Notes under the pieces: generated by a model
The model's database searches: none
The model's input: only the letters and a program-made list of their open reading frames with translations
Told to the model about the DNA's origin: nothing
Part shown: positions 41,130-49,800 of the stretch, in pieces
Layout of the letters: every line of letters begins with the position of its first letter
Position numbering within the stretch: the stretch's first letter is position 1
Program-made: the position numbers and the translations under genes
Source of the DNA: CAWDVK01 sp963805715
GTDB taxonomy: Bacteria > Actinomycetota > Actinomycetes > Streptosporangiales > Streptosporangiaceae
Length of the DNA stretch: 64,000 nt
Reading direction: 5' to 3'
Assembly (NCBI GenBank): GCA_963805715.1
Contig: CAWDVK010000004.1
Coordinates: forward strand, 124,001 to 188,000

Positions 41130-41930
41130 ATGGGCGTAATGAAGCGGGTCTCGCTGATCTTCAAGTCGAAGGCCAACAAGGCCCTCGACAAGATGGAAGA
41201 TCCGCGGGAGACCCTGGATTACTCCTACCAGACGCAGCTCGAGCTGCTGCAAAAGGTCCGGCGCGGCGTGGCCGACGTGGCGACCTCGCGCAAGCGGGTG
41301 GAGCTGCAGATGAACCAGCTTCAGCAGTCATCCGACAAGCTGGACCGGCAGGCCAGGGACTCGCTGGCCGCGGGGCGCGAGGACCTGGCCCGTGAGGCGC
41401 TGACCCGCAAGGCCGGCGTCCAGTCGCAGCTGACTGACCTGCAGACCCAGTACGCCTCGCTGCAGGGCGAGGAGGAGAAGCTGACCGGCGCCGCCCAGCG
41501 GCTGGACGCCAAGGTGCAGGCTTTCCGGACCAAGAAGGAGACCATCAAGGCCACCTACACGGCCGCGGAGGCGCAGACCAGGATCAACGAGGCTTTCACC
41601 GGCATCTCCGAGGAAATGGGCGATGTCGGCATGGCGATCCAGCGGGCCGAGGACAAGACCGAGCAGATGAAGGCCCGGGCTGGCGCCATCGACGAGCTGA
41701 TGGCCTCGGGCGCGCTGAACGACGCGGTCAGCGGCCCGCGCGACGACATCCAGGCCGAGCTGGACCGGATGGGCGCGGGCACGGGCGTGGACAACGAGCT
41801 GGAGCGGATGAAGGCCGAGCTTGCGGCCGGCAGCGCGCCGCGGGAGATCGAGGGCTCGGCACCGGGCGCGACCGGTGCCCAGCCTGCTGCCGCGGCACCT
41901 GCCGAGCAGCAGGCGGGTGAACCGGAGTGA
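41130..41930 (+). CDS. pspA: PspA/IM30 phage-shock protein
   Basis: About 266 residues, almost wholly coiled coil, of the PspA/Vipp1 (ESCRT-III-like) family that coats and mends the inner membrane under envelope stress. It shows KRVSLIFKSKANKALDKMEDP (amphipathic helix 1) and long heptads through QMNQLQQSSDKLDRQAR, with an acidic, Ala-rich tail. ATG 41130 (MGVMKR) fits the family start; ATG 41118 is the alternative. It overlaps the pspAA start by four bases (GTGA) and heads a pspA-pspAA-htpX-pspAB set. Confidence 0.93.
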   Translation: MGVMKRVSLIFKSKANKALDKMEDPRETLDYSYQTQLELLQKVRRGVADVATSRKRVELQMNQLQQSSDKLDRQARDSLAAGREDLAREALTRKAGVQSQLTDLQTQYASLQGEEEKLTGAAQRLDAKVQAFRTKKETIKATYTAAEAQTRINEAFTGISEEMGDVGMAIQRAEDKTEQMKARAGAIDELMASGALNDAVSGPRDDIQAELDRMGAGTGVDNELERMKAELAAGSAPREIEGSAPGATGAQPAAAAPAEQQAGEPE

Positions 41931-42205
41931 TCGTCCGCATCCTCGGGGAAGGTCAGCTCCAGGTCGATGACTCCTTGACGGGCGAGCTCGACGAGCTCGA
42001 CGCGAAGCTGGAAGCGGCGGTCAACTCAGGTGACGAGCCGGCCTTCAAGCAGGCGCTCGATGCCCTGCTGGGCCGGGTCAGGCTGGCCGGGACCCCGGTC
42101 CCGGCCGACATGCTCGCGCCGTCTGACCTGATCATGCCCCAGGCGGATGCCACCAGGGATGATGTCCGCAAGCTGATGACCGACGACGGGCTGATTCCCG
42201 GCTGA
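41927..42205 (+). CDS. pspAA: PspAA, phage-shock partner protein
   Basis: 92-residue soluble protein of the PspAA family, an actinobacterial and archaeal companion of PspA. The N-terminal beta hairpin IVRILGEGQLQVDD is followed by a helix (ELDELDAKLEAAV) and the conserved PADMLAPSDLIMPQADATRDDVRKLM. Start GTG 41927 overlaps the pspA stop, indicating coupled translation and probably a physical complex. Confidence 0.88.
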   Translation: MIVRILGEGQLQVDDSLTGELDELDAKLEAAVNSGDEPAFKQALDALLGRVRLAGTPVPADMLAPSDLIMPQADATRDDVRKLMTDDGLIPG

Positions 42206-42526
42206 CCCGGGGCCGGCTTGAGCCCGGTGCTGGCGGACCGGTCCGGTCCCGGCCGAGGGCTCACTGAGGGCTGGCTGACCTGAGCTGGCGTTCGGCTGGA
42301 GTTCGGCTGACAGTCAGGCTGGCTGGCTAGGGTCATGCCTGCGGTCGCAGGAACGAACGGGACCGTCCCGGCGTTGACCAGGTAACTGGCCGCCGGCCGG
42401 TCATTGAGGGCTGGACAGCCCCGGCACCGAACGGCGCTGGGATGCTGCGCAAACCACTCCGGTGGCTGCGCTGTAATGAAGTAAGACGGCTCACAGTTGC
42501 AGCCGCAAGGAAACGGAGGCGCCGCA
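42206..42526. other. Intergenic region between pspAA and htpX
   Basis: 321 bases with no supported gene. It has a palindromic GGACCGGTCC near 42236 and TTGACC at 42375, a possible -35 for htpX, but I cannot place a good -10. Confidence 0.4.
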
Positions 42527-43504
42527 ATGGCGCGGACTCGCTACGCGAGCGATCCCGGGCTGATCGCCCGGATGGGCGCGACGATGTTCCTGCTGGGACT
42601 GGCTTTCGTCGGATTCGTCGCCGCCCTGTTCTATATCCTCTTCTTGTACAGCACCAGGCACGGGAGCAGCGGGGGCGGTGCCTACAACTCCGACGGGATC
42701 CTCATCTTCGCCGTGCTGATCGGCGTCGGCACGGCGTTCGCGTCGTACTACTGGTCGGACAAGATCGCGCTGAGGACCGCGGGCGCCCGGCTTGTCACCC
42801 CGAACGACGGGCCCGAGGCGGCGCGGCTGCACGGCGTCGTCGACCGGCTCTGCGCCCTCGCCGACATGCCCAAGCCGCGGGTGGCGATCGCGCCCACCTA
42901 CATGCCGAACGCATTCGCGACCGGGCGCAGCAGCAAGGTAGCCGTCGTCTGCGCGACCGAGGGCCTGCTGCAGAAGCTGGACAACGAGGAGCTCGAGGGC
43001 GTTCTCGCGCACGAGATGTCGCACGTGGCGCACAAGGACGTGGCGGTCATGACCATCGCCTCGGTCCTCGGCATCGTCGCCGCGCTGATCGTGCGGTTCG
43101 CCTTCTACTCCGAGCTGTTCGGTGGCCGCGGCCGGAGCAACAACAACCAGGCGGCGCTGCTCATCATCCCCGTCATGCTGGTCGGCATGGTGACCTACGC
43201 GGTCAGCTTCCTGCTGATCAGGCTGCTGTCGCGGTACCGGGAGCTGTCGGCCGACCGTTCCGGAGCGCTGCTGACCGGGCGGCCTTCCGCACTGGCCAGC
43301 GCGCTGGTCAAGGTGACCGGGGACATGGCCAGGATCCCGACCAAGGACCTGCGCGCGGCCGAGCCGCTGAACGCCTTCTACTTCGCGCCCGCGATCGCCC
43401 GGCGCGCCGGGGAGATGAGCCTGTCCGCGGTATTCTCCACGCACCCGTCGCTGGAGCGGCGGCTGCACGAGCTGGACAAGATCTCTCAGCAGCTCAGCAA
43501 GTAA
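42527..43504 (+). CDS. htpX: HtpX-type membrane zinc metalloprotease
   Basis: 325-residue M48 peptidase involved in quality control of membrane proteins. N-terminal transmembrane helices lie at about 18-42 and 57-75. The zinc motif is LAHEMSHVAHKD (HExxH), the third ligand Glu is in SRYRELSADRSGA, and another membrane pair lies between. ATG 42527 has GGAGG upstream. It sits between pspAA and pspAB, as in other actinobacterial Psp loci, so it probably removes damaged membrane proteins in the same stress response. Confidence 0.93.
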   Translation: MARTRYASDPGLIARMGATMFLLGLAFVGFVAALFYILFLYSTRHGSSGGGAYNSDGILIFAVLIGVGTAFASYYWSDKIALRTAGARLVTPNDGPEAARLHGVVDRLCALADMPKPRVAIAPTYMPNAFATGRSSKVAVVCATEGLLQKLDNEELEGVLAHEMSHVAHKDVAVMTIASVLGIVAALIVRFAFYSELFGGRGRSNNNQAALLIIPVMLVGMVTYAVSFLLIRLLSRYRELSADRSGALLTGRPSALASALVKVTGDMARIPTKDLRAAEPLNAFYFAPAIARRAGEMSLSAVFSTHPSLERRLHELDKISQQLSK

Positions 43505-43552
43505 GGCACGCGTCCAGCCCGGTCCGGCCGATCGATGCGCGGGAGGTAGCAG

Positions 43553-44125
43553 GTGGGGTTCCTCGATACGCTGCTCGGCCGGACCAAGCCGGTGGCGCCG
43601 AACCTGGACGCGCTGTTCGCGCTGCCGTCGGCCGCCATCACCCTGCAGGCCGCCGCTGACTTCGCGCCGACCGGGACCGGATCCGTCTGCTTCCGGGCCG
43701 CCGAGGGCAAGGCGTTCAGCGACATCGAGAATGACGTCCGCCAGCTGCTGAACATGGGCGAGGACAAGACACCGGTCGAGGTCTCAGCGGACTCCTACGG
43801 CTTCACCTGGCTGGTCTGCCACCACCAGCCTGATGACGCGGAGGGACTCGTCACCGACCTGCATGCGGTCAACTCATCCCTGGAGGCGGGCGGGTTCGGC
43901 CCGCAGCTGCTGTGCACGATCGTGGCATTCCGCAATCCGGCTGGCCGCAGCCTCGGGCTGGTCTACCTGTACAAGCGGGGCACGTTCTACCCGTTCGCCC
44001 CGCAGTCGGGCGAGCGCCGGGACAACGCACTGGAGCTGCAGACCCGCGGCGTGCTAGCTGACGACCTGAAGATCGAGCCCGACCTGGGCCGCTGGTTCCC
44101 GGTCTGGGGAGCGCCAGGCCTGTAA
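43553..44125 (+). CDS. pspAB: PspAB-like phage-shock associated protein
   Basis: 190-residue soluble protein beginning GFLDTLLGRTKPVAPNLDALFALPSAA, the PspAB signature, and ending KIEPDLGRWFPVWGAPGL. The family occurs almost only beside PspA/PspAA/HtpX; its activity is unknown. Start GTG 43553 has GGGAGG upstream, 48 bases after htpX, which suggests one transcript. Confidence 0.88.
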   Translation: MGFLDTLLGRTKPVAPNLDALFALPSAAITLQAAADFAPTGTGSVCFRAAEGKAFSDIENDVRQLLNMGEDKTPVEVSADSYGFTWLVCHHQPDDAEGLVTDLHAVNSSLEAGGFGPQLLCTIVAFRNPAGRSLGLVYLYKRGTFYPFAPQSGERRDNALELQTRGVLADDLKIEPDLGRWFPVWGAPGL

Positions 44126-44209
44126 GGGCTGGCAGTTTCCGCCGGCCGCGCCCGCCGCCGGTGACGCTGCGCGGCCAGGCAAAGGGCCTGGCTGGCCAGC
44201 GGCGGCCGG

Positions 44210-45376
44210 TCAGGGCAGCGCGAGCATCCGGTCCAGGGCGGCACGGGCCTGCGCGGCCGTCTGCGGATCGACCGTGATCTGGTTGACCAGCGAGCCGCCA
44301 GCCAGTGACTCCATCGCCCAGACCAGGTGCGGCAGGTCGATCCGGTTCATCGTGGAGCAGTAACAGACCGTTTTGTCCAGGAAGACCACGGTCTTGTCGG
44401 GGTTGGTGGCCGCCAGTCGCTGCACCAGGTTGAGTTCCGTCCCGACGGCCCAGGCTGAGCCCGAGGGCGCGCGCTCGATCGTCGAGATGATCTTCTCGGT
44501 CGATCCGACCTGGTCCGCGGCCAGCACCACCTCGTGCTTGCACTCCGGATGGACGATCACGTTCACCCCCGGCACCCGCTCGCGCACCTCGGCGACGCAG
44601 CTGGCCTGGAACCGGCCATGGACCGAGCAGTGCCCGCGCCAGAGGATCATGGTGGCCGCGCGCAGCGCGGCGGGATCGAGGCCGCCGCCGGGCGCGTGCG
44701 GGTTCCACACCGCGCAGTCATCCAGGCTCATGCCCAGCTCCAGCACCGCGGTGTTACGGCCCAGGTGCTGATCCGGCAGGAAGAGCACCTTGCGGCCCTG
44801 CTCCAGCGCCCAGGACACGGCCCTGGCGGCATTCGACGAGGTGCAGACGGTGCCGCCATGCCGGCCCGTGAAGGCCTTGATGTCGGCCGAGGAGTTCATG
44901 TAGGTGACGGGAATCACCTCGTCAGCGAGCCCGGCGTCCTCCAGTGCCTCCCAGCATTCCTCGACCTGGTCGTAGGTCGCCATGTCCGCCATCGAGCAGC
45001 CGGCCGCCAGGTCCGGCAGCACCACCTTTTGCTCCGGCGAGGTCAGGATGTCCGCCGATTCCGCCATGAAATGGACACCGCAGAACACGATGTACTCGGC
45101 GCCCGGCCTGGCCGCCGCCTCCCGGGCCAGCTTGAAGGAGTCCCCGGTGACGTCGGCGAACTGGATGACCTCGTCGCGCTGGTAGTGGTGCCCGAGCACG
45201 AAGGCGCGGTCCGCGAGCGCCTCCCTGGCCTCCCTGGCCCGCCGGACCAGGGCGGGATCGGAGGCCGGCGGCAGCTCGCCGGGGCACGACACGCCGCGCT
45301 CCGAGTGCGCGTCCGCACCCGTGCCCAGGACGAGCAGCGGAAGGGTAGCCGGGCGGGGTTCTGCTGAGATGGTCAT
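44210..45376 (-). CDS. nadA: Quinolinate synthase A
   Basis: 388-residue [4Fe-4S] enzyme that condenses iminoaspartate with dihydroxyacetone phosphate to quinolinate in NAD biosynthesis. Cluster cysteines are in VFCGVHFMAE, GTVCTSSNA and HPECKHEVV. Substrate-binding motifs FVLGHHYQRDEVIQFAD and LFLPDQHLGRNT are intact. nadB and nadC are not adjacent, so it is a lone gene. A 7-bp inverted repeat 25-43 bases upstream of ATG 45376 is a probable operator. Confidence 0.96.
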   Translation of the reverse strand: MTISAEPRPATLPLLVLGTGADAHSERGVSCPGELPPASDPALVRRAREAREALADRAFVLGHHYQRDEVIQFADVTGDSFKLAREAAARPGAEYIVFCGVHFMAESADILTSPEQKVVLPDLAAGCSMADMATYDQVEECWEALEDAGLADEVIPVTYMNSSADIKAFTGRHGGTVCTSSNAARAVSWALEQGRKVLFLPDQHLGRNTAVLELGMSLDDCAVWNPHAPGGGLDPAALRAATMILWRGHCSVHGRFQASCVAEVRERVPGVNVIVHPECKHEVVLAADQVGSTEKIISTIERAPSGSAWAVGTELNLVQRLAATNPDKTVVFLDKTVCYCSTMNRIDLPHLVWAMESLAGGSLVNQITVDPQTAAQARAALDRMLALP

Positions 45377-45400
45377 GGAGTCCTCGGATCGCTGGGGACT

Positions 45401-45419
45401 TATCGTCGGAGTGACGATA
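45401..45419. promoter_or_regulatory. Candidate operator upstream of nadA
   Basis: TATCGTC (45401-45407) and GACGATA (45413-45419) are perfect inverted halves around a 5-base spacer. They lie just upstream of nadA, where a repressor would block the promoter. The cognate regulator is not identified. Confidence 0.6.
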
Positions 45420-45611
45420 GGATTTCATGATACTGCGCCGGCCCTGGCGGAGCCTCAGCCGGAGCCGATTGACGGCCATGACAGCTGGCCGCCGCGATCG
45501 CCGCCGGGTATCTCGCCGGGCTGGAATGAGCATGGATGGCTTATGGTTGACAGTGCATGACGGGGCCGCGCCGCCAGGGTGCCGGCCAGCCGGACGCAGG
45601 AGTAAACGCAG

Positions 45612-45962
45612 ATGACAGTTCAGGACCAGGCCACCAGTCAGGGCGTCCTCCTTACTGAGGTCGCCGCGACGAAGGTGAGCAGCCTGCTGGCGCAGGAGGG
45701 CCGCGACGACCTGCGGCTGCGGATCGCAGTGCAGCCGGGCGGCTGCTCTGGCCTGCGCTACCAGCTGTATTTTGACGAGCGCGCGCTGGATGGCGACGTG
45801 GTCAGCCAGTTTGGCAGCGTTCAGGTCGTGACCGACAAGATGAGTGCCCCGTACCTGAGTGGCGCGACGATCGACTTCGTGGACACGATCGAGAAGCAGG
45901 GCTTCACGATCGACAACCCGAATGCGACCGGGTCGTGCGCCTGCGGCGACTCGTTCCACTGA
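45612..45962 (+). CDS. erpA: IscA/HesB-type iron-sulfur carrier protein
   Basis: 116-residue A-type carrier that hands Fe-S clusters to apoenzymes. The conserved cysteines are GGCSGLRYQLYFD and the C-terminal CACGDSF. It starts at ATG 45612 with an AGGAGT-like site. It diverges from nadA, itself a 4Fe-4S enzyme, and precedes the respiratory cluster, which contains the Rieske protein. A near-perfect 17-bp terminator follows. Confidence 0.92.
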   Translation: MTVQDQATSQGVLLTEVAATKVSSLLAQEGRDDLRLRIAVQPGGCSGLRYQLYFDERALDGDVVSQFGSVQVVTDKMSAPYLSGATIDFVDTIEKQGFTIDNPNATGSCACGDSFH

Positions 45963-45969
45963 CGGCCTG

Positions 45970-46013
45970 AAGATACTGGACCGGCCGGGTCGCCTCGGCC
46001 GGTCCAGTATCTT
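45970..46013 (+). terminator. 17-bp perfect terminator hairpin after erpA
   Basis: 45970-45986 is the exact reverse complement of 45997-46013, with a 10-base loop. It starts seven bases after the erpA stop; the run after the stem is GTTCTCG, only weakly T-rich. Confidence 0.88.
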
Positions 46014-46103
46014 GTTCTCGGCCGTGTCATGCCCATGACATCGGCGAGGCAAGGCTGTGCTCAATGTCACAGCCGCGGGCCCGATGCTGCGAAAGGGACT
46101 GCC

Positions 46104-47075
46104 GTGCGCATTGCCGTGACCGGGTCGATCGCGACTGACCACCTGATGACTTTTCCCGGCCGCTTCGTCGACCAGCTCGTGCCGGACAAGCTCGACAAGG
46201 TCGCGCTGTCCTTCCTGGTCGACTCGCTGGAGATCCGCCGCGGCGGGGTGGCGGCCAACATCGCCTTCGGGCTGGGCTGCCTGGGCCTGCGGCCGCTGCT
46301 GATCGGCTCGGTAGGCGCCGATTTCGCCGAGTACCGCGGCTGGCTGGAGCGCCACGGCGTGGATACGAGCTGGGTGCGCGAGTCCGCGGTGCACCACACG
46401 GCGCGATTCGTGGGAACCACGGACGCCGACCTGAACCAGATCGCGTCGTTCTATCCTGGCGCGATGAGCGAGGACGTCGACATCGACCTGGCGGGACTGG
46501 CGGGCGAGGTCGACCTCCTCGTGGTCGGGGCCAGCGACCCCGAGGCCATGCTCCGCTTCACCGGCCAGTGCCGCACGCACGGCATCCCGTTTGCTGCTGA
46601 TACCTCGTGGCAGCTGGCCAGGCTGGACGGCGAGCAGGTCCGCGCGCTCGTGGACGGGGCGGCCTACCTGTTCAGCAACGAGTACGAGGCCTCGCTCATC
46701 AAGCGCAAGACCGGCTGGTCCGACGATGAGCTGACCGGCCGGGTCGACATCCGGATCACGACCCTGGGCGCGGCGGGCGCACGGGCGGACCGGACGGGCG
46801 AGCCGCCGGTGCTGGTCCCGCCGATCCCGGACGTGACGCCGCAGGAGCCGACCGGCGCCGGCGATGCCTTCCGCTCGGGCTTCCTGGCCGCCGTGGCCTG
46901 GGGGCTCGGCCTCGAGCGCGCCATCCAGCTCGGGAACCTGATCGCCGTGCACGTGCTGGAGACCACCGGGACGCAGGAGTACGTCATCAAGCCGGACCAG
47001 CTCGAGGACCGGCTGGCGGCGGCGTACGGTCCCGCCGCCGCGCAGGACGTGGCAGGCCGCCTCAGCTTCGGCTGA
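46104..47075 (+). CDS. adoK: Adenosine kinase (actinobacterial AdoK type)
   Basis: 323-residue PfkB-fold kinase that phosphorylates adenosine to AMP for purine salvage. It begins RIAVTGSIATDHLMTFPGRF, with ARF-TTDADLNQIASFYPGAMSE in the centre and PTGAGDAFRSGFLAA as the C-terminal catalytic signature. These closely follow the mycobacterial AdoK pattern, and mycobacterial adoK also lies by the ctaC/qcr genes. Start GTG 46104 with AAAGGGA upstream is preferred over a longer frame. Without the synteny it would be called a generic sugar kinase. Confidence 0.85.
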   Translation: MRIAVTGSIATDHLMTFPGRFVDQLVPDKLDKVALSFLVDSLEIRRGGVAANIAFGLGCLGLRPLLIGSVGADFAEYRGWLERHGVDTSWVRESAVHHTARFVGTTDADLNQIASFYPGAMSEDVDIDLAGLAGEVDLLVVGASDPEAMLRFTGQCRTHGIPFAADTSWQLARLDGEQVRALVDGAAYLFSNEYEASLIKRKTGWSDDELTGRVDIRITTLGAAGARADRTGEPPVLVPPIPDVTPQEPTGAGDAFRSGFLAAVAWGLGLERAIQLGNLIAVHVLETTGTQEYVIKPDQLEDRLAAAYGPAAAQDVAGRLSFG

Positions 47076-47156
47076 GCCGCCGCAGGCCGCCCCGAAGAGC
47101 GCGCGGCGCCTGAGGGCGTTCCTGAGCGCGGCGCCGATCACGGTACCGTGGCAGGC

Positions 47157-48227
47157 ATGTCAGCAGCGCTTGCCGCCGGGTATTACGGGGCCGCCGGTGC
47201 TTCCGGGTATCACGGGCCGCCGCAGCTGACGGTCTCGCGCGCCTTCACCGAGTGGACGGTGGACCCCTGGGCGCTGGCCGTCATCCTGCTGCTCGGCGGA
47301 CTGTACCTGGCCGGGGTGCGCCGGGCGCGGCGCAGCGGGCCGGGCTGGCGAGCCGGGCGCGTGATCGCGTTCTGCGGGCTCGGCCTCGGCTTCGGCATCA
47401 TCGCCACGATGTCGTTCGTGGGCGTCTACCAGCCGGTGCTGTTCTACGTCCGCAGCGTCCAGACGATCCTGCTGCTGCTCGTCGTGCCCCTGTTCCTGGC
47501 CATGGGGCGGCCGCTCAGCCTGATCATCGCGACGGCGCCGGGCACGGGCCGCCGGCTGGACGCCGCGATCCGCAGCCGCGCCGCGCGGGTGCTGACCTTC
47601 CCGGCCATCACCACCCTGGTGCTGGTGGTCACGCCCTTCATCCTCTACTTCACCGGCTGGTACGCGGCCGGATTCCACTCGGCAGCCGTCCGGGACCTCA
47701 CCTACCTGGCCCTGCTGCTCCCCGGCTTCGCGTTCTTCTGGACGCTGCTGCGGGTCGACCCGGTGCCGAAGGCCTACCCGTACGTCGTGTCGCTCTGGAT
47801 CAGCGGCGCCGAGGTCATCGGCGACGCGGTGCTGGGGCTCGCGGTGCTCGCGAGCCCGACCCTGATCGCCAGCGCCTACTACCATGCGCTGGCCCGGCCG
47901 TGGGGGCCGAGCCTGTCGACCGATCAGGTCCTGGGCGGGGGAGTGCTGTGGATCCTCGGGGACATCGTCGGCCTCCCGTTCTTCGCCGCCCAGCTGATCC
48001 AGATGATCAGGGAGGACGAGTCAGAGGCGGCGGCCGTCGATGCCGAGCTAGATGCCAGGGATGCCGCGCTGGCCGCCGCCAGCCAGGGCGAGGCTGCGTC
48101 AGCGGGCGAAGCCGGCCAGCCGCCGGCCCAGCGGCCGTGGTGGGAGTCTGATCCCAGGTTCGCCGAGCGGTTCCGCGCCGTCGACGACCCGGCGGCGAGC
48201 AGGCCGTCCGGCCCGTCCGGTCAGTAA
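47157..48227 (+). CDS. ctaG: CtaG-type cytochrome c oxidase assembly protein
   Basis: About 356 residues with seven or so transmembrane helices of the caa3-type CtaG family, thought to deliver copper during oxidase assembly. It shows SRAFTEWTVDPWALAVILLLGGLYLAGVRR, TMSFVGVYQPVLFYVRSVQTILL and YYHALARPWGP. A hydrophilic, Ala/Glu-rich C-terminal tail ends PWWESDPRFAERFRAVD. ATG 47157 is the likely start (GTG 47148 is the alternative). It lies between adoK and the ctaC-ctaD operon. Confidence 0.88.
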   Translation: MSAALAAGYYGAAGASGYHGPPQLTVSRAFTEWTVDPWALAVILLLGGLYLAGVRRARRSGPGWRAGRVIAFCGLGLGFGIIATMSFVGVYQPVLFYVRSVQTILLLLVVPLFLAMGRPLSLIIATAPGTGRRLDAAIRSRAARVLTFPAITTLVLVVTPFILYFTGWYAAGFHSAAVRDLTYLALLLPGFAFFWTLLRVDPVPKAYPYVVSLWISGAEVIGDAVLGLAVLASPTLIASAYYHALARPWGPSLSTDQVLGGGVLWILGDIVGLPFFAAQLIQMIREDESEAAAVDAELDARDAALAAASQGEAASAGEAGQPPAQRPWWESDPRFAERFRAVDDPAASRPSGPSGQ

Positions 48228-48234
48228 CCGCGCC

Positions 48235-48507
48235 TCAGTAGCTGCGCCGGACCAGGAACGACCAGCCGACCGGCCGCTCGGCGGCCTGGACGAACTCCTG
48301 GGACTTGATCGCGCACCAGGCTGGCAGGTCGGTCTTGGCGGCCGGGTCGTCGGCCAGCACCTCGACCAGCTGGCCGACCTGCACTTCCCGGATCCGCTCA
48401 GCCAGCATGATGATCGGGATCGGGCATTTCTTGCCGAGCGCGTCGATGGTGAGGGCCGGCGCCGGTGCGGGAGCGTCGGCTCTCGCCGCGCGATTCGGGG
48501 GGGGCAC
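48235..48507 (-). CDS. TusA-family sulfur carrier
   Basis: 90 residues. A TusA/SirA fold is preceded by an Ala/Pro tail, and the sulfur-carrying cysteine is in DALGKKCPIPIIMLAERI. A second cysteine lies in DLPAWCAIKSQEF. It accepts persulfide sulfur from a cysteine desulfurase, here encoded directly upstream; the desulfurase stop lies inside the strong GGAGGTGA ribosome binding site of this gene, giving tight coupling. The target, such as tRNA thiolation, cofactor or Fe-S/CuA assembly, is unknown. Confidence 0.9.
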   Translation of the reverse strand: MPPPNRAARADAPAPAPALTIDALGKKCPIPIIMLAERIREVQVGQLVEVLADDPAAKTDLPAWCAIKSQEFVQAAERPVGWSFLVRRSY

Positions 48508-48511
48508 GCGG

Positions 48512-49720
48512 TCACCTCCACATAGGTGTCGTCTGGCCGGGGTGCCCGGTCCTCGTGCTCACGGTGTCTGTGCTCATGGTGCCCGTGCTCATGGTGCCGC
48601 GCAGCCGGGCGACGATGCCAGGCAGCGCGGCGAGGAACCGCCCGATCGCTTCCTGGCTGCTGCCTCGCGGAAGCGATACCCGGACGTTGCCGTGGGTAAG
48701 CACGCCCATGGCCGCGAGCACGTGGCTGGGCTGCTGGGTGTCGGAGACGCAGGCGCTGCCGGAGGATACCGAGAAGCCCGCCCGGTCCAGCTCGGTCACC
48801 AGCGCCTCGCCGTCCACGTACAAGCAGGAGAAGGTCACGATGTGCGGCAGCCGGCGGACCGGATCCCCGTGCACGACGGTATCGGGGACCAGCTCCGGCA
48901 CGGCAGTCCTGATCTGGTCCGTCAGAGCGCGGAGCGCTCCGCTGGCCGCTTCCCGTTCTGCCCGGACGGCGCTCAGCGCGGCCGCGGACGCCATGATCGC
49001 CGGAACGTTCGGCGCGCCGGGGACGCGCCGTGACTCACGGTCGTCGGCGGGCAGCGGCGCGCGCCACCGGGTGCCCTTCCTGATCGCCAGCACTCCGACC
49101 CCCGCCGGGCCGCCCCACTTGCGCGCGCTCGCGGCCAGCAGCGACCACCCGTCCGGGACGGGCAGGCGGCCGGCTGACGCCGCCGCGTCCACCAGCAGCG
49201 GCACCCCGGCCTCCCGGCAGTGCCCGGCCGCCTCGGTCACCGGCTGGATGGTGCCGACCTCATGATTGGCCGACTGCAGGCACGCCAGCACGGTGCGCTC
49301 CTGCCGCACCGCGGCGGCCAGCTCGGCGACGTCCGCGCGGCCAGCCTGGTCAACCCCGGTGACAGTGACCGCGGTGCCGCCGCGCTGCACCCACGCCGCC
49401 GAGTTCAGCACGGCGGAATGCTCGACGGCGCCGGCGACCAGGTGGCCAGGGCCGCGGGTGGCTGACTGCCGGGCGGCGACGGCGCCGAGCACGGCCAGGT
49501 GCACCGCCTGGGTGCCGGAGCCGGCGAAGGACAGCTCGTCGGCGCGGCAGCCCAGCTCGCCCGCCACCGCCTCCCTGGCCTGCTCAAGCAGCAACTGAGC
49601 GCGGCGGCCCTCGCGATGCAGCCGGGCCGGGTCGGCCCAGCCCTCATCCAGGGCCGCCAGCATGACCTCGCGGGCGCGAGGGTGCAGCGGCTCGGCGGAG
49701 GCCGCGTCGAAGTAAGGCAC
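48512..49720 (-). CDS. Cysteine desulfurase (IscS/NifS-like)
   Basis: 402-residue class V aminotransferase-fold enzyme that releases sulfur from cysteine. It has SANHEVGTIQPV (His), LLVDAAASAGRLP (Asp), SARKWGGPAGVG (PLP Lys) and SSGSACVSDTQQPSHVL (active-site Cys). The C-terminal MSTGTMSTDTVST is a small repeat. GTG 49720 (VPYFDAAS) is the best start: TACAGT ends seven bases upstream, suggesting leaderless transcription, and no Shine-Dalgarno is seen. Its immediate partner is a TusA carrier. It diverges from the ctaC-ctaD-ctaF operon. Confidence 0.92.
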   Translation of the reverse strand: MPYFDAASAEPLHPRAREVMLAALDEGWADPARLHREGRRAQLLLEQAREAVAGELGCRADELSFAGSGTQAVHLAVLGAVAARQSATRGPGHLVAGAVEHSAVLNSAAWVQRGGTAVTVTGVDQAGRADVAELAAAVRQERTVLACLQSANHEVGTIQPVTEAAGHCREAGVPLLVDAAASAGRLPVPDGWSLLAASARKWGGPAGVGVLAIRKGTRWRAPLPADDRESRRVPGAPNVPAIMASAAALSAVRAEREAASGALRALTDQIRTAVPELVPDTVVHGDPVRRLPHIVTFSCLYVDGEALVTELDRAGFSVSSGSACVSDTQQPSHVLAAMGVLTHGNVRVSLPRGSSQEAIGRFLAALPGIVARLRGTMSTGTMSTDTVSTRTGHPGQTTPMWR

Positions 49721-49800
49721 GGAACTGACTGTAGGCCTGTTCAGCCCCGGAGGCGGCCTGGCGGACAGGCGTATACCAGTTGTCGCCGATACGTCCCGGC

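Noticed and set aside
46104..47075. Generic ribokinase for a sugar pathway
   Set aside because: N-terminal and central motifs, plus linkage to cta/qcr genes, fit actinobacterial adenosine kinase better.
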